Positions 30,741 through 39,599 of a DNA stretch of 64,000 nucleotides are shown here, one piece after another. The notes below the pieces were generated by a model that worked only from the letters and a program-made list of their open reading frames with translations, was not told where the DNA came from and made no database searches. The number at the start of each line of letters is the position of its first letter. The stretch's first letter is position 1. The stretch is from Hemerocallis citrina (taxonomy: Eukaryota > Streptophyta > Magnoliopsida > Asparagales > Asphodelaceae), in assembly GCA_017893485.1 (NCBI GenBank), contig CM030358.1, forward strand, positions 249,799,073 to 249,863,072, given 5' to 3'. The translations under genes and the position numbers were made by a program.

Positions 30741-31098
30741 CTTACCCTACGATAACCCTAACCCTAATCCTTAACCCTACTCTGCTAACCTTACAATAAC
30801 CCCAACCCTACATTAACCCTAACCCTAACCTACATATCATGTTTTATTATTTTTATTGGTTATATACAGAATATCTATAAACTCTTTACTGGAAACTTAT
30901 TACCTGTCGACTCCCAAATACTGCAAATTAATGATAAACCAAAACAAGATCTTACCGCAAATGTCTTCCTTGCAATAATCTTAACCCTACAATAACCCTA
31001 ACCAAACCCCTAACCCCCGCTAAACCTAATCCTATCCTTAACCCCCGTTAACACTAATTACCAAACTGAATACACTAACCCTAACCCTAACCCTAGCC
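30741..31098 (-). repeat. Telomere-like (CCCTAA)n tracts 3 and 4
   Basis: Degenerate CCCTAA runs at 30741-30836 and 30979-31098, opposite in orientation to tracts 1 and 2. The longest clean run is CTAACCCTAACCCTAACCCT. Confidence 0.75.
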
Positions 31099-32451
31099 AA
31101 GTCGAGAACACCCCAATTTATCTCTTTTTGGCCTACTACCTAGGCCGTTGTCTGCAACAACGGCCTAGGTTATAGTAAATACCTTAGGCCGTTGTCTCCA
31201 ACAACGGCCTAGGTTTTAGCTTAATATTTTTAAAAAGCAAAAAGTCATGAAGGACCCCTTTATATGAATGCCTTAAGCCGTTGTCTTTAATAACGGCCTA
31301 GGTATGAAATTTTTGGGATTTTTACAATATTCTCTTTACTCTTTACGCACAGTCTCTGTGAAAATTTATACCAAAAATAGATAATCTACACTTGTATATC
31401 GTATAGGTATATTTTTTTATTTGCCCATTACTTCCACCTTTCAAAGTGTCTCGAAAAACTGCACACAATTACTTCACGATGAGATTCCACATCCAAAATT
31501 CCCACAGAAGCAACAGTTGGCGGTAGTGTTTTAGAGTAATCTTTGAACCTTTTTGGAATACTCTTCACATTGGTTTATACATGTGGTCAAATATGCATGT
31601 GGTTTTCTGTTACGGTTTCCCAATATATGATGGTCCCTATTTAGACCGTTTTTTTCCGAAAATAATCAGATTCAGTTCTTGATGGCCAAGTAGTTTGATC
31701 TGATTACTCTCCGCTCAAAAGCGAACCAAATCTTTTTTATTTTTGATTTCTTCTTGTCCATCATAATTATTGGATTTTTTGATATTCGGAGATGGGTTTT
31801 TGTATTTTAGGAGGGTGTCTCCGGAAGAGTGCAATAGATGGGAAAACTACATGTGGGTTTCCACATGTGGTTTTTCCCATATATAGGGTACATGTGGGGA
31901 GGTACATGTGGTGATGTAGTTTAGGTTTTTCCCATACTGAAGTGTCTGCAATAATTATCCACAAGTCAGGGAGCTACATGTGGTTTTTCTATACATGTGG
32001 GGTTTTACCTTATTGATTTTTTTCATAATGAACTTGTTCTACTACATGTGATCACACCTCTTCTTCCCAATCTTGTTGAATTTTTCCCAGTTGCATGTCT
32101 GGAGAATGTCTTCAGTAACGTCTTCATTGTAAACAACGTACGAGGATTTTGAAGATTATATATTATTATTCAATAAAGACAAAAGAAACAAAATACCAAT
32201 TAATTTGGGTTAGTTTTTATATTCGTTTGTGGGTATCGATTTTATATTCGTTAGTTGCGTGGCTAGAAATGGAAATAAATAAAAAATATAAACAAAAAAA
32301 ACATAAATATGAACGTCTATTTTGTAGAGTTCAGAAGACAATGTACGTAAAGAGTGGAGAGACACATGCGATTAATGATAGAACTTAAATATCTATAAAC
32401 TCCGTACTGGAAACTTACTACCTATCAACTCCCTACTATAAATAATCCTGA

Positions 32452-32555
32452 CCAAACTCCTACAATAACCCTAACCAAACCACTAACCCCCGCGTACCCT
32501 AACCCCACCCTTAACCCCTGTTAGCACTAACCCTAACCCTAACCCTAACCCCTAA
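32452..32555 (-). repeat. Telomere-like (CCCTAA)n tract 5
   Basis: Degenerate run including CTAACCCTAACCCTAACCC, same orientation as tracts 3 and 4. Confidence 0.75.
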
Positions 32556-32815
32556 CGAATGATATAGTTTAGCTTAATATTTTCTGGGGTGTTCTGTACA
32601 TATTAAAACATCATGATAGTGGTTAGTTAGGTGTAGTCAAATTAAAAAATAAAAAAATATAAAATTGTTATACAAGCCAAGTTCTCATCTGTCTTTTGTA
32701 TAAAGTTCCACAGAGATTGTTCGTAAAGAGTAAAGAGAAAATTGAAAAAAGCAAACAACCAATTAATTTTTGGCCTGGCCTAGGGTATCCACTTTATATT
32801 GAGGGGGCTCTCTGA

Positions 32816-33500
32816 CCAGTTGCTATTTTTAATATCAACAAGTCGAGAGCATCCCAAATTGTGTATCTTTTTGGTCCACTACTTAGGCCGTTGTTGGAGA
32901 CAACGGCCTAAGGGGTCAGAGAGCAAGACAAATTGTCTCTCTTTTTGGCCTACAACTTAGGCCGTTGTCGGAGACAATGGCCTAGGGTATTTCTAATAAA
33001 GTTGGGATGCTCTCTGACTTGTTGCTATTTTTAACACCAACAAGTCAGAGAGCAAGACAAATTGTCTATATTTTTGTCCTACAACTTAGGCCGTTGTCGG
33101 AGACAACGGCCTAGGGTATAAACAATAAAGTGGAGCTGTTCTCTGACTTGTTGCTATTTTTAAAGCCAACAAGTCAGAGAGCAAGACAAATTGTCTATAT
33201 TTTTGTCCTACAACTTAGGCCGTTGTCGGAGACAACGGCCTAGGGTATAAACAATAAAGTGGAGCTGCTATCTAACTTGTTGCTATTTTTAAAGCCAATA
33301 AGTCAGAGAGCAAGAAAAATTGTCTATATTTGTCCTACAACTTAGGCCGTTGTCGGAGACAACAGCCTAGGGTATACACAATAAAGTGGAGCTGCTCTCT
33401 GACTTGTTGCTATTTTTAAAGCCAACAAGTCAGACAGTAAGACAAATCCTCCAACCTTAGTCCTGTTACCTAGGCCGTTGTCTTCAACAACGGCCTAGGT
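32816..33500. repeat. Right palindrome array of the MULE interior, inverted relative to the left array
   Basis: P1 palindromes begin near 32884, 32959, 33087, 33217, 33344 and 33471, alternating with P2 in a 16-bp-stem form (GCTCTCTGACTTGTTG, 13 nt, CAACAAGTCAGAGAGC). From the second copy on the spacing is 127-130 bp. The P1-to-P2 linker, reverse complemented, resembles the left-array linker (CTCCACTTTATTGTTTATAC against CCCATTTCTTATAAATAC), so the arrays are inverted copies. Confidence 0.9.
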
Positions 33501-33879
33501 TTTTAAAAAAAAATTAATCTACATTTGTACGAAGCAGCTGAAGCTGCTACACTTGAAAATTTAACCAAATTCCAAACACTTTGCCATCACATACACTCTC
33601 CGAATAAATTCATATCTACAACCGCCAAAATCACCAACCATAAAGGACTATTAGAAATTAATAACAACAACATCAACTACACTTAAACTTACGAACCACA
33701 CTTTCCACTAGTTTAGTTACAACAAGATAAAACCCAAAAAAAAAAAAAATTACAATAAACAAAATGTATTGGCTAAGTACCGGGCGTGTATGCCTGTGGT
33801 GCTCGCCTCTTCCGAGCAGGGTTTCGGCGCCGGATCGTGGTTGGCGACTCGGGGATTTGTTCAGATCCTCCCTCCTCTT
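33501..33879 (-). other. 3' flank of the MULE PMD gene
   Basis: No supported coding region. Minus-strand Arg-rich frames from about 33770-33897 could be a C-terminal extension in a shifted frame, but a stop (TAA) follows GDVQ at 33878. Confidence 0.4.
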
Positions 33880-35770
33880 ATTGTACGTCTCCAACAACCC
33901 TCTCCTCAGTCTCTTCTTCCTGTGCTTGTTCGTGAGATGGATGTGAAGTTGAAGATTGTTGTTCTCTCATCTCACGTTCCCGTTGTCGCCCCATCAATGC
34001 AGCTGGCCTACCCCTCACACTTTTACGTCGGCCCCTCGGTCCGCTTAATGCTCGATCCAAACGTTCGGCCTCTCCCAAAACATCCAAATTGGTACGGCAT
34101 GAAGAGAGCATCCTCTGAGCAAACGTCTTCATAGCCATGCCCACATTACTTTTTATTACCTCCGCGCATTCTTTTGTCATATCCATCGTTTTATCAATCT
34201 AAATCAGAAAAAATCAACAAAAATAATTACACAAATTCAATAATTTAAAGAATTCATGAAATTCACGTATAACGAACATTAAAATAAATATAAAGATTGA
34301 AGTTACCACTGTATGTATAGCTGTGGCCTTCGGTTGGAACATGGGTTGTGAACTGGAATATGCGGGTGGTGGTTCAATCTCCCTCTCCTCAATTTCTCGT
34401 TGAACACCAGCAGGTAGTACTGTATCGGGAGATATGTACAAACGTGTATATGATTGGAACCAAGTCATGTACTTTCCTTGCACTCTTCCATCGTACTCTG
34501 GAACATTGACGAGTACAAGTTCAAACCGTCGCTCATTCCATTCTGCAACTTGAACACGATGGAAATCTGCCCAATCATGAGTAGGCATGCGCCCGGTACC
34601 CCTAACGGTGTGTAACTCATGATCGTATAGGTTTGCGCAGCTTGGGGGACTATCTTGTTGAAGATTGAACTGACGAAGGACTCGCTCCGGTCGCGGATGC
34701 TCCACTATACCGAAGTTGATGAGGAGAGCCATCGTCCGCCACAACTGCGACCCGGTGGTGCACATTGGCGGTAGTCTTCCCACCCACTCGGGTGTATACG
34801 GCGCCCAAATCACGAACTCTTCACGTAGTTGGTCGAGCTCGTCTCTGTAGTACGTTATTACACCCTTGGTGTTGTCTTTGTAACTCCGACTACCAGCCCA
34901 ATATACCCTAAGGGTGCTAACATAGTAGGATCTTCTGGTTGGGCCATCCAACCGGCCACCGGTCTCCTAATGCGGGGACGACCCAGGTGCAGTCGCTCTC
35001 AGAACCAAATCTGTAACAAAACCATCGGTCCGGTCATTTTTTATGATTCTAGTGCTACATGACACAACGCCCTGTATAGAGTTGCCAACGCGCAACTTTT
35101 CCAGCTGTACCGGCCAGCTAAGCCTAGGTCGGCGAGCAATCGTAGGTACATGAGGTGCACCGTATCGCCCGATGAGTTAGGCAATAGAACCCCTCCGATC
35201 ACCGTTAGAATGTAGGCTCTGGTGTAGGACTGTATATAGTCGTCGGGCGATTCGTTGGTCAGCGTCCCATCAAAATGTCCCTTCAACAAAGATAGTCGGA
35301 TTGATTGTCCTTGGAAAATTTCATCATCTTCCGCAGCCGACTCATCAAACTCTGTACCGAGCAGTTCATTGCACATCTCTATTTTACCAAAGTTAATATT
35401 ACCCGTCACAGGCCAACCCATCTATTGGAAGACCGGATATCATCGCTATATCCTGTAGCGACACCGTCATCTCTCCAACCGGTAGATGGAACGTGTGCGA
35501 CTCTGGCCTCTAGCGCTCCACGAGTGCTGAGAGAAGTGCTCGGTCGAGTTTAACATTTCCCATCATGCCGATTCCATAGAAACCAGCTGCTACTAGGTAC
35601 TCGACAATACGTGGATGCACCTTCATTGTCTCGTGGGTGCGGAAATTACACCTACGTATCATCCCACCCCACACTTCTGCGGATCTGTGGCGATCTTGTA
35701 AGGTCAGTTCGCCGGGATATATTGGTCCTGGACCACGGCTTCTTGTCGTCGAAGAGGATGCACCAACCTA
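33880..35770 (-). pseudogene. Plant-mobile-domain (PMD) gene of the MULE, decayed
   Basis: Reading left from 35770: GPGPIYPGELTLQDRHRSAE, CNFRTHETMKVHPRIVEYLV, MMGNVKLDRALLSALVER, then HTFHLPVGEMTVSLQDIAMI and SGLPIDG. Next come FQGQSIRLSLLKGHFDG, VLLPNSSGDTVHLMYLRLL, SYKDNTKGVITYYRDELDQL, EFVIWAPYTPEWVGRLPPMC and LINFGIVEHPRPERVLRQFN. After a probable intron (about 34190-34310) follows DMTKECAEVIKSNVGMAMKT. These are hallmarks of the PMD family (MAIN/MAIL1-like), known both as host genes and inside transposons. Damage: TAG for Trp after ALVER (about 35512), a frameshift near 35420, and stops at about 35044 and 34990. A TAG|GTT acceptor lies at about 35768. It is transcribed toward the transposase gene. 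Confidence 0.88.
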
Positions 35771-37500
35771 CACGAACCAAAAAACATAATTATTATTAAT
35801 CTAAAATCAATATCACTAAATACAAAATTAAGGACAATACAAATTATTAGTTCTCACATTCTCTGTGAAATGTTCCCCCCGTGCTTCCTGGGATGTCCTT
35901 CCCCTTTCGGTTCCCCTCGTTCTAGCCATTTCTCTGTAACAAAGTTTGCATATATGAAACTAATTACTCGCCAAAAATTAGCAAACACAAACCAACGAGA
36001 TGAAAAAATTCCAAGAGTTGGCTTATACGCGTCAAAACAACACAAACGAGATGCAAAAATTCCTAAATTTTGCCGTCAACTAGGGCACACCAAACACAAG
36101 CCAACGCAACTTGTAGAAGAGAGTTCTGACCCACGGTTTGAAAAATATGCCTGTGTATCACTTTCACTCTTAAAAATAGAGCGGGAAGCAATACATTGAC
36201 GTATCTTGCAAACCGTGGGTCGGAACTCGCAAATACAAGTTCCGTTGCGTTGTGAATGGTTAGCCAAACCTACGTGCACCGTTTCGAATTTTTTCGACTT
36301 CGTTTAAGCATTTTTGTATTGCGACCGTACTAAAAAAATTTCGAGGTATATTGAAGTTTTTTTATATATGCGTAAAAACAACATAAACGAGATGCAAAAA
36401 ATCCAAAAATTGGACTTTGGGTCGGGCTCCCCACACACAAGCCAACGCAACTAGTACATGGGAGTTCCGAACCACGGTTTAAAAGATATGGCCATTTATT
36501 GGTTTCACTATTGAATACTGAGCGGAAAGCGATACATTGACGTATCTCGCAAACCGCAGGTCAGAACTCGCATGTACAGGTTGGTATGACTTGTGAGTGG
36601 CGAGACGAACCTACTCGCAAAGTTTCGTATTATTTGGACTTCGTTTAAGCTATTTTCACCTCATAACGTATTCCAAAAATTCCGAGGTGGATAAAAGGTT
36701 TTTTATATACGCGTCAAAACAACAAAAATGAGAAGGAAAATTTTCTAAATTTGGGCGTCAACTCTGGCACACCAAACACGAGCCAACGGAACTTGCAGAG
36801 GTGAGTTTTGACTCTCGGTTTGAAAGATACGGCCGTGTATCACTTTATATCCGTTGTATTGAATTAAAATGATAAACGGATGTATCTCACAAATCGTGAG
36901 ACGGAAATCGCCTCTACAAGATGCGATACCTTCTACACGGCGAGTCCGACCAACTCGTACAACTCCGAATTTTTTCATCTCGTTTTTTTTCTTCTCCTAT
37001 ATTCCACCACTACAACTAGCACTACATCTACGAAAATGTCAACAAAATGTATACAACATACATGATCAGAGCTAATTATATACTCTCCAAATTATAGACT
37101 AGACTACTACGCATAATACAAAAAAACCCAACTCCAAAATTGGAAAAAAATCAGTAAATTCAAAGAGTTCATTATAGTAAATTGGGATTAAGAAAATACC
37201 TGGTCCAAAGAGAGAGATAGAGAGTGAGCGAAGATGTGAGAAGCCGCTGCACACTGTTGTAGACAAAGGAAGACAATTTGTGCTAGGGTTTAGATGATTT
37301 GGGAATTTGGATGTGAAGTTAGGGTTTGCTGTATTCGAGAGAGGAAGAGAGAGATAGGGAGCTTTCCACAAGGGGCAGAGATCGAGAAGACAAAGAAATC
37401 GATGCCAAGGAGTTGGGAGAGTGAACTAGGATTTGGAGATGTGTTTCGGGAGCTCGAGAGAAAGAGAGATAGTGTTTGCGACGAAAACAGGGAGATGAAG
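35771..37500 (-). other. Leader region of the MULE PMD gene: intron with hairpin repeats and 5' UTR
   Basis: About 37000-37500 is, on the minus strand, a polypyrimidine-rich leader directly inside the right TIR, mirroring the leader at the left end. 36020-36985 contains three hairpin repeats (listed separately). No coding frame with family similarity is seen. The layout TIR - leader - hairpin intron - coding part is the same at both MULE ends. Confidence 0.5.
36020..36985. repeat. Three hairpin repeats in the PMD leader, about 335 bp apart
   Basis: Each unit is an imperfect inverted repeat. One side reads like GAGTTCTGACCCACGGTTTG followed by TGTGTATCACTTTC; the other GAAGCAATACATTGACGTAT followed by GCAAACCGTGGGTCGGAACT. 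Units lie at about 36020-36330, 36395-36640 and 36700-36985. Related units are in the transposase leader (8567-8945) and at 49270-50045. Confidence 0.8.
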
Positions 37501-37847
37501 ATCTGAGTATGTACAAGTGTTTGGAAAAACACTTGTACATACCTAGGCCGTTGTTGGAAACAACGACGAAGGTATGTTGTTTTTATAAAAAAAACAACAT
37601 AGGGCCGTTGTTTTCAACAACGGCCTAAGTTAATTTTTCGACAAAAAAAAACTCCACGCCAAAAAAATGCTAAGTCCCAAATATTTTTTGGCATGAAGTA
37701 ACGAAAATACCCTCCGCTTTTGGGAACGTTAGTGGGAGACTTAAGCGGATCTTGATCTGATCCGCTGATCAAGATCAACATCGATCGGACAGTGGAGATT
37801 GGTGTTTTCCAACCCATTGAAAACAGACCCGTTTTCAATGGAGCAAA

Positions 37848-37851
<4 letters not shown>
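37501..37851 (-). repeat. Right terminal inverted repeat of the MULE
   Basis: Reverse complement matches 7648-8050. The outer 230 bp are nearly identical by eye; the inner part differs by indels. It holds two P1 palindromes (about 37541 and 37605) and the hairpin AAGTGTTTGGAAAAACACTT. Confidence 0.9.
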
Positions 37852-37902
<51 letters not shown>

Positions 37903-37920
37903 AGAGAGAGAGAGAGAGAG
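37852..37920. repeat. (TA)n then (AG)n, right boundary of the MULE
   Basis: About 24 TA units directly after the MULE terminus, then about ten AG units. Confidence 0.95.
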
Positions 37921-38236
37921 TAATGTTCTGTTGTGCACTAGGCCTCCATATGCACTCGGCCTTCCCGCCTTCGTATCGACGATCCAAACCGTTCACATTA
38001 ATCTATACATATAAATTAGTCTAAATATGTAAAATCAAATCATTTGAAATTCATTTGCCCATCCATTGAAGTGTTACAAAATTGTTTGGCTGAAAATCGT
38101 TGTTTTTATAGTCACATAATGGTTGACATATTTAGACTAATTTAGACGTGTAGATCAATGTGAACGGTTCGGATCGTCGATACGAAGGAGGAAAAGCCGA
38201 GTGCACACGGAGGTCTAGTGCACAACGAAATTATAT
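37921..38236. mobile_element. Foldback MITE copy E (A/B family)
   Basis: Ends pair as TTCTGTTGTGCACTAGGCC and the complement of GGTCTAGTGCACAACGAAAT. The internal GATCCAAACCGTTCACATTA and CAAATCATTTGAAATTCA blocks match copies A and B. One arm is shortened near 38118 (GGTTGACATATTTAG). Confidence 0.75.
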
Positions 38237-38250
38237 AAATCTATATAGAT

Positions 38251-38590
38251 AAATGTTTCGTTGTGCACTCGTGTGCACTCGGCCTTCCCTCCTTCGTATC
38301 AACGATCCGAACCGTTCACATTAATCTACACGTCTAAATTAGTCTAAATATGTCAAATCAAATTATTTGAAATTTATTTGCTTATCCATTGTGTAACTAT
38401 AAAAAACAACGATTTTCAGCCATACAATTTTGTAACACTTCAATGGATGGGCAAATGAATTTCAAATAATTTGATTTTACATATTTATACTAATTTATAT
38501 GTGTAGATCAATGTGAACGGTCAATGTGAACAGTTCGGATCAACGATATGAAGACGGGAAGGCCAAGTACACACGGAGGCCTAGTATTAA
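38251..38590. mobile_element. Foldback MITE copy F (A/B family)
   Basis: Starts AAATGTTTCGTTGTGCACTC and ends near CACACGGAGGCCTAG. The inner palindrome is kept. A 13-bp word (TCAATGTGAACGG) is tandemly duplicated near 38509-38534, unlike the other copies. Confidence 0.75.
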
Positions 38591-38605
38591 TATATATACA
38601 CATTT

Positions 38606-38752
38606 AGTAAATGAGCAATTGATTATGTGGCATGCATGTAATACATTTGACAACTAACCCTTTTAAGGATTTATATATATACATAAATCCTTAAAAGGGT
38701 TAGTTGTCTAATGTATTACATGCATGCCACATAATCAATTGCTCATTTAGTA
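38606..38752. repeat. 147-bp near-perfect palindrome
   Basis: Arms of about 66 bp (ATGAGCAATTGATTATGTGG ... ACCCTTTTAAGGATTTA and its complement) surround a short TATATATACA centre. I find one or two mismatches by eye. It is not related to the A/B foldback family. Confidence 0.9.
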
Positions 38753-39119
38753 TTGCTCATATCCCTTTTACCATATATATATATATATCTATATATATAT
38801 TATGGACAAATGAATTTCAAATTACTTGATTTTTTATTGTTAGGTTATCTTAGGCATATAGAACAATATGAGCGGTTCGAATTTTTCATAGGGTCCTTAT
38901 TTCATAAGTGCTCATGGAGTGCTTACCAAAATAGTGAGCAACCGAAGAGTTTTTTTCTCTCTCTGTATATATAGATATAAATATAAAATTTGCTTGGTTT
39001 GTCTTTTGTAACAGGATTTAATTTTAATTTGATCTTTAATTATTGATACGCAACTCACATGAATCATTTTTAAAACATATCACCAGTAGCTAAATTAGGT
39101 AAAATGGCACACTCAGGTA
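38753..39119. other. MITE half-copy and TA tracts, no gene
   Basis: 38800-38950 resembles one arm of the foldback family (ATGAATTTCAAATTACTTGA, GAGCGGTTCGAATTTTTC) and is degraded. The rest is A/T-rich with no coding signal. Confidence 0.5.
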
Positions 39120-39256
39120 CTATACGTAACAGTTAGCTGATGCCTGATGGTGACCATAAGCAATAGACTATGCAAAATCCAGCATACAAAGTTACTATAT
39201 GCAACAGTTAGCTGATGGTGACCATAAGCAATAGACTACGCAAAATCCAGCATACA
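39120..39256. repeat. Tandem duplication of about 67 bp
   Basis: The block CAACAGTTAGCTGATG ... GGTGACCATAAGCAATAGAC ... GCAAAATCCAGCATACAA occurs twice in a row with small differences. It lies in the 3' flank of the F-box gene. Confidence 0.85.
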
Positions 39257-39599
39257 AGTCCAAATTTACAACTGGAAGAAATTGACAAGATATAGCTAAG
39301 CAAATTGATTTTTATAATTGATTGAATCTTATTCTAAAACTACAAAATATTGAATTATAGTTGAACCTCACTTCACATGAAATTTTTTGCAGTATTCTAA
39401 CCTCCCATCCACAATTCCAAGTATGGGCACGAATATCTACAAATTTGACACCAGAAGAGAGGGTAGACAATCAGCTGTACAGTTAATTGCATTGCACGTG
39501 TATACAAATTCATCTTTTTACCACGTGCTTTGTATGTGCAAAGAAGTCATCAAAGTCTTTGAAACTTCTTCAGTCATTTATGTGCAGACGAAAAAACAC

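Larger units (their letters stand above)
29640..32815. repeat. MULE mid-region: repeated modules and telomere-like tracts, no gene
   Basis: No plausible coding region. A module with CTTTACGAACAGTCTCTCTGG and an ACACGAAAGACA tail lies at about 29870-30090 and again at 30405-30625 (direct, each ending in a GGTTAG tract); related forms are near 29655 and 31335, and an inverted form near 32690-32740. A second direct repeat rich in ACATGTGG and TTTTTCCCATATATAGG is at 30090-30220 and 31845-31960. P1 palindromes recur at 31141, 31187 and 31270. Confidence 0.75.
7648..37851. mobile_element. Giant FAR1-type Mutator-like element (MULE), 30.2 kb with nested retrotransposon
   Basis: The ends are long inverted repeats: GGGTTTTGCTCCATTGAAAA at 7648 and its reverse complement ending at 37851. 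They match by eye over about 230 bp with few differences, then diverge, then match again in a 36-bp hairpin and flank. Both ends abut (TA)n. Inside the left end lies an intact FAR1-type MULE transposase reading right; inside the right end a decayed PMD gene reads left. Between them are arrays of the palindrome AGGCCGTTGT...ACAACGGCCT, also present in both TIRs. A 17.2-kb Tat retrotransposon array (11397-28602) is a later insertion; without it the element is about 13 kb. The usual 9-11 bp MULE duplication cannot be seen because both flanks are TA repeats. Confidence 0.85.

Noticed and set aside
30056..31098. A chromosome end or a true interstitial telomere
   Set aside because: Tracts are short, degenerate, in both orientations and part of duplicated transposon modules; unique genes continue on both sides.
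28755..33500. CRISPR-like regular repeats
   Set aside because: This is a plant nuclear sequence; both 'repeat' and 'spacer' are repeated, and no Cas gene exists. The arrays are palindromes in a transposon.
33673..33897. Small membrane-protein frame (hydrophobic FFFFGFYLVV)
   Set aside because: The hydrophobic part is the complement of an A-rich stretch, and the frame is the shifted tail of the decayed PMD gene.
39120..39260. A tRNA or other small RNA gene near the F-box 3' end
   Set aside because: No cloverleaf, B-box or polymerase III signals; the apparent structure comes from a tandem duplication. I found no tRNA or rRNA in the window.
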